Assembly (NCBI GenBank): GCA_002841885.1
Contig: PHBE01000001.1
Coordinates: 264,326-328,325, forward strand
Direction of reading: 5' to 3'
From: Deltaproteobacteria bacterium HGW-Deltaproteobacteria-18
GTDB lineage: Bacteria > Desulfobacterota > Desulfovibrionia > Desulfovibrionales > Desulfomicrobiaceae
DNA length: 64,000 nucleotides
Part shown: positions 9,394 through 18,620 of the stretch, one piece after another
Position numbering within the stretch: position 1 is the stretch's first letter
How the letters are laid out: the number at the start of each line of letters is the position of its first letter
Notes under the pieces: model-generated
Told to the model about the DNA's origin: nothing
Databases searched by the model: none
What the model saw: only the letters and a program-made list of their open reading frames with translations
Position numbers and translations under genes: made by a program

Positions 9394-9531
9394 TATAAAA
9401 AGTGTAGATACAATGAGTTCAAAATACTCCTGAAACCATTGCAGAAAACATGAACCCGGAAAACTCTTCAAAAATTGCATTATCCAAAATTTTCCGGGAG
9501 GTCACAGGCGTGGACGCGCAAGGCCACGAGG

Positions 9532-10218
9532 TCAGCCATGTGCCAACTTGGCCTGGCGTTCCAGCTCCATCTTGAAAGACGGATCCAAATTCATTTTGCG
9601 AGCCAGTTCATCCAGATAAGCACGCTCCATGAAATTTTCCTCGTCCACCATCAGCAGACTGGCCAGGTACATTTCGGCTGCAATCTCGGGAGTCGTGGCC
9701 GAAGTCGCGATTTCCGCAGGGTCCATGGGCTTGCGCAGTTCCTGGTCGACCCAGGACTGCAACTCCAGGTCACTGGTCAACTGCGCGATGCTCTGGTCGA
9801 TCAATTGCCGTTCACGATCGTCGATATGGCCATCCGCCTTTGCGGCTGCGATAATGGCCCGCAGAACCGCCTTGCCATGAAATTCCGCCTCGGGAGCAGG
9901 AATCCTGTCGAGCGTACGGGGTTGCTGTACCTGGGTAGTGGAGGCGTTGTTCTGCTGCCAGGTGCTGAAAGCCTTGTAGGCCACCAGGCCTAGCGCCGCC
10001 AAGCCGCCGTATTTGAGAGCCGCTCCTCCCATCTTTCGCGCCTTTTTGCTGCCCATGAGCACACCTATTGTCCCGGCAGCCAAGGCGCCGCCTCCCGCAC
10101 CCGTGAGCAGGGAACCCAGGGGATTCCCTTGGGCCGTTGCATTCCCCCGGTTTCCGGCATTTTGCAGTGCGCCCTGTCCTGACTGAAGCAACTGATCAAG
10201 AAGATTCATAATGCTCAT
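9532..10218 (-). CDS. DUF533 (TerB-like) protein
   Basis: A 228-residue protein resembling YebE. It has a glycine/asparagine-rich N-terminus, a hydrophobic stretch GAGGGALAAGTIGVLMGS, a second hydrophobic segment ALKYGGLAALGLVAYKAF, then a helical TerB-like domain (about 110-225) containing AIIAAAKADGHIDDRERQLI with an acidic DGHID turn, and YLASLLMVDEENFMERAYLD. The start is fixed by GAGGAG six bases before the ATG at 10218. The gene stands alone. The function is unknown; related proteins are induced in envelope stress regulons. Confidence 0.85.
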   Translation of the reverse strand: MSIMNLLDQLLQSGQGALQNAGNRGNATAQGNPLGSLLTGAGGGALAAGTIGVLMGSKKARKMGGAALKYGGLAALGLVAYKAFSTWQQNNASTTQVQQPRTLDRIPAPEAEFHGKAVLRAIIAAAKADGHIDDRERQLIDQSIAQLTSDLELQSWVDQELRKPMDPAEIATSATTPEIAAEMYLASLLMVDEENFMERAYLDELARKMNLDPSFKMELERQAKLAHG

Positions 10219-10378
10219 AAAAAACTCCTCGTGAAATGAAGTGACTATTCATGAAAAAGAACACAACGCCACGTCCGTATTTTCGCCGCCTCGAAAAAGC
10301 TTTGTGCCGACATACGTCAGGACCGAAGTAATTCTGATCAAAATGAGCGAATACCGCGACACAGAGGGCCCCGACAAT

Positions 10379-11563
10379 TCAGCAAGCCCTTGTGAACTGT
10401 TTGCGCTGGTACAATACCCATGTCAGTGGCGCCGTGATAAGGACCAGCATCGCGCTCATGACGATGGATATCCCGTACGATCCTGTGGCGTCGGCAATAA
10501 TGCCGCCCAGGGGCGGACCTATGAGCGCGGCCAGACCGTACCAGAGGAAACAAACGGGATATAGGCGGGGAAAAAGGTCAATCCCGAGTTGGTCGACGAT
10601 CGAGGCGGCGTAGATGACAAAGCATCCGCCAAAGCCGATGCCCGTAAGCAGCACGGCGACCAGCACGAGGGCAGGAACGGACGGCAGCAAAAAGAGGAGC
10701 ATGCTCAGCCCCAGAAATGCCTGGGAAAGAAAGATGGTCAGGTGCGATCCGAGCCGGTCGTGAACCTGCCCCCAGCCTATCCGACCCATGGCGTTACCGA
10801 GGGCAAAAACCGAGATGGCCAGAGTGGCGCTTGAGCTTTCAAGGCCCAGAGAAAGGGCGACGGGCTTGAGGTTGCCCACTACCAGCAGCCCTGCGAAGGT
10901 TCCGCAAAACATGCCAAGGCACAGGAGCAGGAAGTTGCGCGAAGTCAGCAATTTCCAGTTGAGAGCCGGCCGGCCGGCTTCCTTGTGGCCGGGGGTGAGG
11001 CTGTCCGCCTGTGGCTCACGCATAACGAGGGCGCTGCATAGTGCGATTGCGCCTGATCCGAGGCCGATAAAGCGAAACACGTGCATCACGTCCATGGCGC
11101 GGACTACAAGGAGATGCTCGGCCACGACGCTCAGAAAGATGGCCCCGGCTCCGAAGCCCGCGACCGATACTCCGGTCACGAGCCCCTTTTTGTCAGGAAA
11201 CCACTTCATGGAGACTGTCAGGGGACAAATGTATCCGAATCCGATTCCGGCTCCGGTGACTACGCTGAGGCTCAAAAGCAGCATCGGGAAATTGCCCTGC
11301 GACAGCGACGCCATCAGATAGCCCGCGGAAAAGAGCACTGCGCCGATCGTAGCCGTGGCACGCACGCCCCGCCGCTGCAGAAAACGTCCTGCCGGAATCA
11401 TGACGCAGGTAAAGACCGCGATGGTGGCCCCGAAGATGAAGCCGCACTGACTCGATGTTAAACCGTATTCGGTTGTCAGAAGCGGAACAAACTCGCTCCA
11501 GGCGTAAATGCCTCCAAGAATCATCTGGGTCAGACACCCTGCGCAAAGAACAACCCACTTCAT
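10379..11563 (-). CDS. MFS transporter, OFA (oxalate/formate antiporter-like) type
   Basis: A 394-residue, twelve-helix major facilitator. The opening CAGCLTQMILGGIYAWSEF and the loop 2-3 region GRFLQRRGVRATATIGAVLF are typical of the OFA family, which exchanges small monocarboxylates or dicarboxylates. Helix 4 contains GAGIGFGYICPLTVSMKWFP, another OFA signature. The ATG overlaps the stop of the upstream winged-helix gene (ATGA), so the two form one operon and the regulator probably controls the transporter. The substrate is unknown. Confidence 0.87.
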   Translation of the reverse strand: MKWVVLCAGCLTQMILGGIYAWSEFVPLLTTEYGLTSSQCGFIFGATIAVFTCVMIPAGRFLQRRGVRATATIGAVLFSAGYLMASLSQGNFPMLLLSLSVVTGAGIGFGYICPLTVSMKWFPDKKGLVTGVSVAGFGAGAIFLSVVAEHLLVVRAMDVMHVFRFIGLGSGAIALCSALVMREPQADSLTPGHKEAGRPALNWKLLTSRNFLLLCLGMFCGTFAGLLVVGNLKPVALSLGLESSSATLAISVFALGNAMGRIGWGQVHDRLGSHLTIFLSQAFLGLSMLLFLLPSVPALVLVAVLLTGIGFGGCFVIYAASIVDQLGIDLFPRLYPVCFLWYGLAALIGPPLGGIIADATGSYGISIVMSAMLVLITAPLTWVLYQRKQFTRAC

Positions 11564-11868
11564 CTTGAAACTTCCGTAAAGCGTTCCAGAACTTCAAGGA
11601 CGTCGCCAATGCAACAGCCGCTTTCCAGGGGATGGCGCAGGCGCTGGTCGCGAAGGATGGTATACCTGACCCGTCGGCCTTCGCGCGATCCGATCAGATA
11701 ACCGGCAGCACGCAAGTCGGCAACGATATGCTGGACGGCACGCTCCGTGATGCCGACCTCGGTGGCAATGTCCTTCATGCGCACTCCCGGATCCCGGGAC
11801 AGGCAGAACAGGACATGCGTATGATTGGTCAAAAACGTCCAGGAGGACGCCTGGGGGGGAGTGGTCAT
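11560..11868 (-). CDS. Small winged-helix transcriptional regulator
   Basis: A 102-residue DNA-binding protein of ArsR/MarR size. The helix-turn-helix is visible as DPGVRMKDIATEVGITERAV, with the recognition helix RAVQHIVADLRAAGYL and the wing GSREGRRVRYTI. Two adjacent cysteines (SGCCIG) lie in the C-terminal region and might sense a ligand or redox state, but this is speculative. It is translationally coupled to the MFS gene by an ATGA overlap. Confidence 0.85.
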   Translation of the reverse strand: MTTPPQASSWTFLTNHTHVLFCLSRDPGVRMKDIATEVGITERAVQHIVADLRAAGYLIGSREGRRVRYTILRDQRLRHPLESGCCIGDVLEVLERFTEVSR

Positions 11869-12129
11869 GAGAGTTTTCCGTGAGGTTTGTGTATGGGCTC
11901 AAGATTCGGGACAACATTTAAACGTTGCATAATTCACGAAATATAATTCGTGAATACATGCTCGTTTTGCTCGGCATATCCTGTCCTGTCAAGTTTGAAT
12001 AAATCAACTCCAGACAACCAAAACCGGAATAACGGCGTTCTCTCAGGCCACTTTATCGGGACGAGTATCTTCCCGGCCCTGCTGTCTTTGCTGTTGACGA
12101 AATGTTGGCCGTGAAGAACGGAATAGCCA
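11869..12129. other. Intergenic region upstream of the riboswitch
   Basis: This is the divergent promoter region of the wHTH-MFS operon (minus) and the riboswitch transcript (plus). An AT-rich stretch with a near-palindrome (AATTCACGAAATATAATTCG) sits at 11933-11952, a plausible promoter/operator for the wHTH gene. No coding sequence is supported. Confidence 0.4.
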
Positions 12130-12158
12130 TTGACGAATAGCCGCATAGAAAATAGATA
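12130..12158 (+). promoter_or_regulatory. Sigma70-type promoter for the riboswitch transcript
   Basis: TTGACG (12130-12135) and TAGATA (12153-12158) are separated by exactly 17 bases. Initiation about seven bases later would place the transcript start at 12164-12166, right where the riboswitch aptamer begins. Confidence 0.65.
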
Positions 12159-12165
12159 TCCGCCA

Positions 12166-12260
12166 CAGAAGGGGAGTAACTCCCAGAGGCAAGGTCAACA
12201 ATACTGGCGCGAAAGCGCTTGGCCCTGCCGTCGGAAACCACCGATGAGCCAGACCTTCAG
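12166..12260 (+). promoter_or_regulatory. yybP-ykoY (Mn2+) riboswitch aptamer
   Basis: The sequence starts with the class hallmark GAAGGGGAGTA and ends with GATGAGCCAGACCTTC. The outer helix P1 pairs GAAGG (12168-12172) with CCTTC (12254-12258). Internal helices include GGCAAGG with CCCTGCC and GTCGG with CCGAT. yybP-ykoY RNAs bind Mn2+ and usually turn on manganese-exporting or related membrane proteins. The downstream genes here encode an unknown membrane protein and a CNNM-type protein. The call rests on recalled consensus and pairing logic, not on a covariance search. Confidence 0.8.
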
Positions 12261-12293
12261 CATGAAACACATGCTGAAGGTCTTTTTTTTTTT
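12251..12293 (+). terminator. Riboswitch-controlled intrinsic terminator
   Basis: A perfect 14-bp stem (AGACCTTCAGCATG at 12251-12264; complement at 12270-12283) with loop AAACA is followed by an unbroken run of T to 12293. The left arm contains the 3' strand of aptamer helix P1 (12254-12258), so aptamer and terminator cannot form together. Metal binding would stabilise P1, block the terminator and allow read-through. Confidence 0.85.
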
Positions 12294-12359
12294 GCACCGC
12301 TCCGCGTGCCAAAACCCTGAACCACCTTGACGCCAAACGTTCACAGAGGAGACAATCAG

Positions 12360-12914
12360 ATGACCGAACCACGCCAAAAGCCTATTCAAAACCATTCCAG
12401 ATCCAAGGCATCCAAACCAGGCAGTTGGGGGCGACGTATTCTCATGGCCCTGGCCTTGACCGGAATCATCGGAACCGCTCTTGTCATCACCCTGACCGTA
12501 CTTGCAGCGCGTTTCATCGGCGGCGCGGTCGACTATCTGCAATCCATGGACATGACGGCCCTGCAATCGCAACTTTCCGAGGCAGAACTGAAACTTGGCC
12601 AACACCAACAGGAAATCATCGAACCTCTTTTGGACAAGCTCAAAAGTGATCGACTGAGTCTCCCGCAGCGTGAGGAAATCGGGCGGACCATCATGGAAAC
12701 TCTCAAACCGGAACAGCGCAAGCAAATCGAAGCGCTGAAAAACATCGAATCCGGCTGGCTTGACGAGATGATGGCATCCTGGATGCTCAAATTGAAGGAA
12801 TTGGGTGTACCCACAGGGCTGCCGGAGACAATTTTTCAGAAAAACTTGAACGTCACTCCCTCGAAAAGTGACCATGTCAGACAAGATGTAAAAATCCACT
12901 TGTCAGGCAATTAA
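12360..12914 (+). CDS. Riboswitch-controlled single-pass membrane protein, unknown function
   Basis: A 184-residue protein. The N-terminus is basic and soluble, one transmembrane helix lies at about 28-50 (ILMALALTGIIGTALVITLT), and the rest is mostly helical and charged, with LSEAELKLGQHQQEIIEPLL and TIMETLKPEQRKQIEALKNI. There are no cysteines and no known domain that I recognise. GAGGAG eight bases before the ATG at 12360 is a strong ribosome site. It is the first gene after a Mn2+-type riboswitch, which suggests a role in manganese or envelope ion stress; that role is inferred from position alone. Confidence 0.8.
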   Translation: MTEPRQKPIQNHSRSKASKPGSWGRRILMALALTGIIGTALVITLTVLAARFIGGAVDYLQSMDMTALQSQLSEAELKLGQHQQEIIEPLLDKLKSDRLSLPQREEIGRTIMETLKPEQRKQIEALKNIESGWLDEMMASWMLKLKELGVPTGLPETIFQKNLNVTPSKSDHVRQDVKIHLSGN

Positions 12915-13201
12915 AATGATACAGGCAGGTCTTTTGATTTGTGGAGTAAAAATCATTGGTGCTGAATTGATTTTTCATGCGGATGCATCGGCTGTCTTGG
13001 GGCACTTGCATTTTTATGATATTGTCACTGAATATATATCTATGCGGCCAGCCCATCTAAAAAATATCTTCAAGAATCGGACTTGGGAGCCGATTTTGGA
13101 TTACGGACGTGCCCAGCTTTCGCTAAGACGGCGGTCTGTATCATCGAATGCAGATCTCCACTTGCCGGGCCAGGACACCAAATAACTTCAGGAGAAAATG
13201 A
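12915..13201 (+). other. Spacer between the riboswitch gene and the CNNM gene
   Basis: A marginal frame (12916-13185) lacks a ribosome site and any family motif, so I do not call it. No terminator is visible, which leaves open read-through from the riboswitch transcript into the CNNM gene. Confidence 0.4.
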
Positions 13202-14494
13202 ATGGATATCGCACTATTAGCAGCCCTCATCATACTCAACGGCATGTTCGCCATGTCTGAGATAGCCCTTGTGACAGCACGAAAAAGCAGGCTTCAGCGA
13301 CTTGTTGAAGACGGTGACGAATCCGCTGCTGTCGCCATGCGCCTGGGGGAAGATCCAACGCAGTTCCTGTCCACTGTCCAAATCGGAATCACCGCCATCG
13401 GCATCATGAACGGCATAGTCGGCGAATCTGCGCTGGCTGGTCCTCTTGCCGCCCTGCTCAACCAGTTTGGTCTTGACGAACAAACCAGTTCGATAACTGC
13501 AACCACTCTTGTCGTAGTTGTAATCACATATTTTTCCATTGTTGTCGGCGAATTGGTGCCGAAAAGAATTGGCCAGTTCCATGCGGAGGACATCGCAACC
13601 TTCATGGCCAAACCTATCTCGGCACTGGCCACTGTGTCGCGCCCGTTTGTCCTCCTGCTCTCCGTTTCAACTGACGGACTGTTACGACTCCTTGGAAAAA
13701 AGGAACTGAACAGCGCCAACCTTACTGAAGAAGATATTCACTCCATGCTGGCTGAAGGCTCGCAAGCAGGGCTGATCGAGAAGCAGGAACACGAGATAAT
13801 GCGTAATGTATTCCGGCTTGACGATCGTCAAATCGCCTCGCTGATGACTCCCCGCAGCGAAATTGTTTATCTGAACATAGACGTACCTCTGGAAGACAGC
13901 CTGGAAAAACTGATGAATTCCGACCATTCCAGATATCCTGTTTGTCATGGCGGATTGCACGACACTCTTGGTATCATCACTGCAAAAAGGCTGCTCAAGC
14001 AACGCATAAAAGGCGAATCAGGCAACATCGAGGATTATCTCCAGCCCGCCATTTTTGTACCGGAAACCCTTACAGGAATGAAATTGCTTGAACAGTTCCG
14101 AGAGTCGGGCGTGCAAATGGTTTTTGTCATAGACGAATACGGGGAAATACTTGGCCTCGTCACACTCCAGGATGTTCTTGAAGCTCTTGCAGGAGAATTC
14201 AGACCGCGCGATCCCGAGGACGTCTGGAGCGTTCAGCGTGAAGACGGATCATGGCTTCTCGATGGTCTGATACCAATTCCGGAACTCAAGGATCGACTGA
14301 ACCTCAAATCAGTACCCGAAGAGCACAAAGGAAGATACAACACCCTCAGCGGCATGATGATGTGGCTGATTGGCAGCGTTCCCCGCACGTGTGACGTCGC
14401 CGAGTGGGAGGACTGGAGACTTGAAGTCATCGATCTCGATGGAAACCGGGTCGACAAGGTTCTGGCCAGCAGGATGAAGGATCCGGAGAGTTAA
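13202..14494 (+). CDS. CNNM/hemolysin-C family transporter-like protein (DUF21-CBS-CorC)
   Basis: A 430-residue protein with the DUF21/CNNM membrane domain at 1-190 (NGMFAMSEIALVTARKSRLQ, then STVQIGITAIGIMNGIVGES and VGELVPKRIG), a CBS pair at about 200-330 (VFRLDDRQIASLMTPRSEIV; VFVIDEYGEILGLVTLQDVL) and a C-terminal CorC/HlyC domain (345-425). CNNM proteins export Mg2+ or related divalent metals, with CBS domains binding ATP-Mg. CAGGAG lies close to the ATG at 13202. Its place behind a Mn2+-type riboswitch supports a divalent cation role; the ion itself is inferred. Confidence 0.9.
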   Translation: MDIALLAALIILNGMFAMSEIALVTARKSRLQRLVEDGDESAAVAMRLGEDPTQFLSTVQIGITAIGIMNGIVGESALAGPLAALLNQFGLDEQTSSITATTLVVVVITYFSIVVGELVPKRIGQFHAEDIATFMAKPISALATVSRPFVLLLSVSTDGLLRLLGKKELNSANLTEEDIHSMLAEGSQAGLIEKQEHEIMRNVFRLDDRQIASLMTPRSEIVYLNIDVPLEDSLEKLMNSDHSRYPVCHGGLHDTLGIITAKRLLKQRIKGESGNIEDYLQPAIFVPETLTGMKLLEQFRESGVQMVFVIDEYGEILGLVTLQDVLEALAGEFRPRDPEDVWSVQREDGSWLLDGLIPIPELKDRLNLKSVPEEHKGRYNTLSGMMMWLIGSVPRTCDVAEWEDWRLEVIDLDGNRVDKVLASRMKDPES

Positions 14495-14697
14495 TTGAAA
14501 TCTGGATCAACATCGAACAACTGCGGTAATCCTCAACCGTCATAATGGACCAAGGTCAGCACGGGTGAAGCGAAAAGGCTGCAAGTCATGTATCATGCAA
14601 TTCAAATAGCTGATCAGCACGCAAGTAGCTACGAAAACGATACATGTTCGCCCGAGGCAAAATGTCTTACATCAATTTCAAGGAGTTTTAATTCTAT

Positions 14698-15663
14698 ATG
14701 GCACTAGCTCTTATCGCCGTTATCTGTGGCCTTGTTCTTCTGGTGTGGAGCGCCGATCGTTTTGTCGAAGGCTCGGCCTCCAGCGCCCGACATTTCGGCA
14801 TGCCGCCGCTTCTGATCGGCATGGTGATAGTCGGCTTCGGCACCTCCGCGCCCGAAATGGTGGTCTCGGCCCTGGCCGCCTTGCAGGGCAAGCCGGGAAT
14901 TGCGCTTGGCAACGCCTACGGCTCGAACATCACCAACATCGCGCTGATCCTGGGTCTCACTGCGCTTATCAGCCCCATCGCCGTGCATTCGCGGGTTCTG
15001 CGCAAGGAGTTGCCCATTCTCGCGGCCGTGACCTTCATGGCGGCATGGCAGCTCTTCGATAGTGAAGTTACGCAGTTCGAAGCCGCGATGCTCCTTGCCG
15101 TGTTCGTCGGCCTGATGGCCTGGACGATATGGCAAGGGTTGCGGAACAAAGAGGATGCAATGGGAAGCGAGATGGAGCAGGAACTGGATGTCCACGCCAT
15201 GCCTCTGCGACGAGCGATCTTCTGGATGCTGGCCGGGCTTGTGCTGCTCATCGTGAGCTCCCGCATCCTGGTTTGGGGAGCGGTTGAAATCGCCCACGGC
15301 TTTGGAGTCAGCGACCTGATCATCGGTCTGACCATAGTCGCAGTAGGCACCTCGCTCCCGGAACTGGCCTCTTCGATCATTGCCGCCCGAAAAGGAGAGC
15401 ATGACATTGCCCTTGGAAACATCCTGGGTTCCAACCTGTTCAACACCCTGGCGGTGGTGGGCATCGCCGGCATGATCGGCCCCATGACCGTCGAGGCGGA
15501 GGTGTTCACCCGGGACATACTGGTCATGACCGCACTGACCCTGTTGCTGTTCGTCATCGGCTACGGCTTTCGGGGACCGGGGCGCATCAATCGCGTCGAG
15601 GGAGCTTTGCTGCTGGCCTGCTACGCGGGCTACACGGCCTACCTGATCAGTACGGTTTTCTGA
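14698..15663 (+). CDS. Calcium/sodium antiporter, CaCA family (YrbG-like)
   Basis: A 321-residue, about ten-helix cation exchanger with the two inverted alpha repeats of the family: GFGTSAPEMVVS in the first half and AVGTSLPELASS in the second, each holding the ion-binding acidic residue, plus ALGNAYGSNITNIALILGL and ALGNILGSNLFNTLAVVGI. It exchanges Ca2+ (or another divalent ion) for Na+ or H+ across the inner membrane. AAGGAG lies 12 bases before the ATG, a little far. It is the third ion-transport-type gene after the riboswitch, with a 200-base gap before it, so it may have its own promoter. Confidence 0.92.
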   Translation: MALALIAVICGLVLLVWSADRFVEGSASSARHFGMPPLLIGMVIVGFGTSAPEMVVSALAALQGKPGIALGNAYGSNITNIALILGLTALISPIAVHSRVLRKELPILAAVTFMAAWQLFDSEVTQFEAAMLLAVFVGLMAWTIWQGLRNKEDAMGSEMEQELDVHAMPLRRAIFWMLAGLVLLIVSSRILVWGAVEIAHGFGVSDLIIGLTIVAVGTSLPELASSIIAARKGEHDIALGNILGSNLFNTLAVVGIAGMIGPMTVEAEVFTRDILVMTALTLLLFVIGYGFRGPGRINRVEGALLLACYAGYTAYLISTVF

Positions 15664-15673
15664 CAACAGTCAT

Positions 15674-15706
15674 TGCCGACTTCCACCCCCTGCTTGGAAG
15701 TCGGCA
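15674..15706. terminator. Bidirectional hairpin between convergent genes
   Basis: A perfect 11-bp stem (TGCCGACTTCC, 15674-15684; GGAAGTCGGCA, 15696-15706) follows the CaCA stop by ten bases. Neither side carries a T-run, so it is a weak terminator or an RNA-stabilising hairpin between convergent transcripts. Confidence 0.5.
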
Positions 15707-15890
15707 CTGTGCACGAAAACCCGATACAATGCCGTTGCAAAACACAGTCTCGCATCGTCAATGATTATGAGCATGATGAATGGCACGAATCAAATCGCTG
15801 GGCCTGAAACAGTGCGGCTTCATGTGCTTTTTCATTGGCATGTCAGACCACCTCGATTCAACCGGAACCAGAATCACCGCGCAGGCTGCG

Positions 15891-18620
15891 TCAGGGAGCG
15901 CCATTGACCGCACCCCGCCGCCACCATTTCTCAAGGGAGATAACAGGTAGAACGCAAAATCCCGTCAGGATCGCCACCAGCCAGGAACGCATGCCCAGTG
16001 CCACGGAGCCGAACAGGCTCTGCATGGGCGGCAGGTACATGAAGCAGAGGTGGAACAGCAGCAGAACGCCCGTACTGACAAAGATGACGGGGTTGGAAAA
16101 GACGCCCTGGGCAAAGATGGACTCGCGCAGGGATCGGCAGTTGAGCAGGTAGAAGATCTGCGAGAACGTGACCACGGTCACGCAGGTCGTCTGCGCCTCG
16201 GCCAGGGCGGCCGCGTGGACGGCTGCCGTGAGCGGCAGGTCGCCTATGATGCGGTAGTAATCCCAAAGGAAGAGCCCGCAGCCGCCGGCGGTCATGATCG
16301 TCGCGACAATGACAAGGCGGTAGAGGATGAACCACGAAAAGACCGGCTCATCCGGCGAGCGCGGCTGACGCTTCATGGCGTTCGGTTCGAGGGGCTCGAA
16401 GGCCAGGGGCACCGAGAGGGTTATGCTGGCCACCAGGTTGATCCACAGAATCTGGATTGGCGACATGGCCATGAGCAGGACGCTCCTGCCGTCGACCGTG
16501 ACCGTGGGGAAAAAGAACATGGCCACGCCCAGAATGGCGGCCAGGGCCAGGTTGGCAGGCAGAATGAAGGCCAGGGACTTGATCAGGTTGTCGTAGACCC
16601 GGCGCCCCTCCTCCACGGCCGCGGCAATGGAGGCGAAGTTGTCGTCCATGAGCACCACCTTGGCCGCCTCCTTGGAAACGGAGGTGCCGGTGATCCCCAT
16701 GGCCACGCCGATGTCGGCCCGCTTCAGGGCCGGAGCGTCATTGACACCGTCGCCGGTCATGGCGACCACGTGTCCCATGGCCTGGAGCACTTCCACCAGG
16801 CGGAGCTTGTGCTCGGGGGCGACGCGGGCGAACACGTTGGTATTCCTGGCCGCATCCCGAAACTCTTCGTCGCTCAGCCCCTCCAGATCCCGGCCGCGCA
16901 GCGCCCTTGCCTCAGGCGCGAGCAGGCCCAGTTCCCGGCCGATGGCCTCGGCGGTCACGGGATGATCACCGGTGATCATCTTTACGGTAATGCCGGCGCG
17001 GTGGCAGACGCGGATGGCGTCGATGGCTTCGCTGCGCGGCGGGTCGATCATGCCGGCCATGCCGACAAAGACGAAGCCGTCACGCTCTTCCCCTTCCTCC
17101 AGCCGATCCTCGGCCGCACCTTCCTTGCGGGCGAAAGCGATGAGCCGCATCCCCTGCCGGGCATATGTCTCGATGGCGTCGGCGACGCGCCCCCGACCCG
17201 CCTCGTCCAGGAGGCAGCGCTGCATGACCGTCTCGGGCGCGCCTTTCAGCAGAATCAGCGACTGGCCGTTCATGCGGTGCAGAGTGGCCATGAACTGGGT
17301 TTCCGACTCGAAGGGGATCACATCCAGACGCGGGAACTGCTCGCGCAGCCCCTCGGCGGCAAGGCCGCCCTTGCGGGCCGCCACCACCAGGGCCGCCTCG
17401 GTAGGGTCGCCGGTCGGGACCCAGACATGCCCGTCCTGACGTACGGAGGCATCATTGCACAGAACCGCCAGGGTCAGCATGTCCTTCAGACCCTGAGGCA
17501 GTTCCGCCAGATGCATGCCGTCATGCTCGATTTCGCCGACAGGGTTGTAGCCGACCCCGGAAAGGCGGTACCCGTGTCCATCCATCCAGGCCACCTGCAC
17601 CGTCATTTCGTTGCGGGTCAGGGTGCCGGTCTTGTCGGAGCAGATGACCGAGGTGGCGCCCAGGGTCTCCACCGCCGGCAAATGCCGGACCACGGCGTGA
17701 CGATTGGCCATGCGGCGGACGCCAATGGCCAGGGCGATGGTGATGACGGCCGGCAGGCCTTCGGGGATGGCCGCCACCGCCAGGGCCACGGCGACCATCA
17801 GCGCATCGCCCAGGGAGGCGTTTTTGACGAGAACGCCGAAAGCGATGAAGATCGCCACGGCCACCACGACGGCAACCGTAATGCCGGCGCTGACCTTGGC
17901 CAACTGCCGGGTCAGCGGCGTCTCCAGTTGCACCGTCTGACCGAGCATTTCATTGATGCGCCCCAGTTCGGTGGAACTGCCTGTATGCACCACCACCCCC
18001 GTCGCCGTGCCCTGCATGACCATGGTACCGCTGTACGCCATGCACAGCCGATCCCCCAGGGGGGCATCCTCGGCGGCTGGCTCCGTGTGCTTGGCCGACG
18101 GCAGAGACTCGCCGGTCAAGGCCGCCTCCTCCACCAGAAAATTCTTGGTCCGGATCAGGCGCAGGTCCGCCGGCACCCGGTCGCCGCTCTGCAGGGTCAC
18201 CAGGTCGCCGGGAACCAGTTGCCGCGCAAGCACCGTCACAGGGGAACCCTCCCGCAGAACCGTCGTCGACTCGGGCACCATCGTCGCCAGTTCCTCGATG
18301 GCCTTGCCGGCCCGATACTCCTGGATGAAGCCGATGACTGAGTTTATGATGACCGCGCCGAAGACAACCGCCGCATCCGTCGGCCGGTCCAGAAGCACGG
18401 CAATGCAGCCCGCGGCGATGAGCAGCCAGCCTATGGGGTTGTTCACCTGTCGCCAGAAGATGCGCCAGGGGCCCTCGCCGCCCTGTCGGGGCAGCTCGTT
18501 GGCGCCCACCGTCTTCAACCGGCGAGCCGCGTCCTCCCCGCCGAGGCCTGCGGGCGACGTTTCCAGGGCGGCCAGCACCGCTTCAGCCGAGCGCGCATGC
18601 CATGCCTGTTTCTCGAACAT
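15891..18620 (-). CDS. P2-type cation-transporting ATPase
   Basis: A 909-residue P-type ATPase with a cation_ATPase_N domain, ten helices, the actuator motif ALTGES, helix-4 motif VAAIPEGLPAVITI, phosphorylation site CSDKTGTLTRNEM, and hinge TGDGVNDAPALKRADIG. The IPEGLP motif places it among P2 Ca2+/Na+-type pumps. Helix 6 (NLVASITLSVPLAFEPLEPN) lacks the NLVTDG ligand set of classical Ca2+ pumps, so the ion is uncertain. It is convergent with the riboswitch/CNNM/CaCA block. A C9 run (18667-18675 on the plus strand as G9) lies 47 bases before the start and could vary in length. Confidence 0.9.
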   Translation of the reverse strand: MFEKQAWHARSAEAVLAALETSPAGLGGEDAARRLKTVGANELPRQGGEGPWRIFWRQVNNPIGWLLIAAGCIAVLLDRPTDAAVVFGAVIINSVIGFIQEYRAGKAIEELATMVPESTTVLREGSPVTVLARQLVPGDLVTLQSGDRVPADLRLIRTKNFLVEEAALTGESLPSAKHTEPAAEDAPLGDRLCMAYSGTMVMQGTATGVVVHTGSSTELGRINEMLGQTVQLETPLTRQLAKVSAGITVAVVVAVAIFIAFGVLVKNASLGDALMVAVALAVAAIPEGLPAVITIALAIGVRRMANRHAVVRHLPAVETLGATSVICSDKTGTLTRNEMTVQVAWMDGHGYRLSGVGYNPVGEIEHDGMHLAELPQGLKDMLTLAVLCNDASVRQDGHVWVPTGDPTEAALVVAARKGGLAAEGLREQFPRLDVIPFESETQFMATLHRMNGQSLILLKGAPETVMQRCLLDEAGRGRVADAIETYARQGMRLIAFARKEGAAEDRLEEGEERDGFVFVGMAGMIDPPRSEAIDAIRVCHRAGITVKMITGDHPVTAEAIGRELGLLAPEARALRGRDLEGLSDEEFRDAARNTNVFARVAPEHKLRLVEVLQAMGHVVAMTGDGVNDAPALKRADIGVAMGITGTSVSKEAAKVVLMDDNFASIAAAVEEGRRVYDNLIKSLAFILPANLALAAILGVAMFFFPTVTVDGRSVLLMAMSPIQILWINLVASITLSVPLAFEPLEPNAMKRQPRSPDEPVFSWFILYRLVIVATIMTAGGCGLFLWDYYRIIGDLPLTAAVHAAALAEAQTTCVTVVTFSQIFYLLNCRSLRESIFAQGVFSNPVIFVSTGVLLLFHLCFMYLPPMQSLFGSVALGMRSWLVAILTGFCVLPVISLEKWWRRGAVNGAP

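Noticed and set aside
12916..13185. 89-codon frame between the riboswitch gene and the CNNM gene
   Set aside because: No ribosome site, no recognisable domain, poor codon pattern.
14521..14697. A second metal riboswitch before the CaCA gene
   Set aside because: I looked for GGGGAGTAG and the closing AGACCTT; neither is present.
16050..18341. A 763-codon plus-strand frame
   Set aside because: It is the antisense of the P-type ATPase in GC-rich DNA, with low-complexity His/Gln/Arg content.
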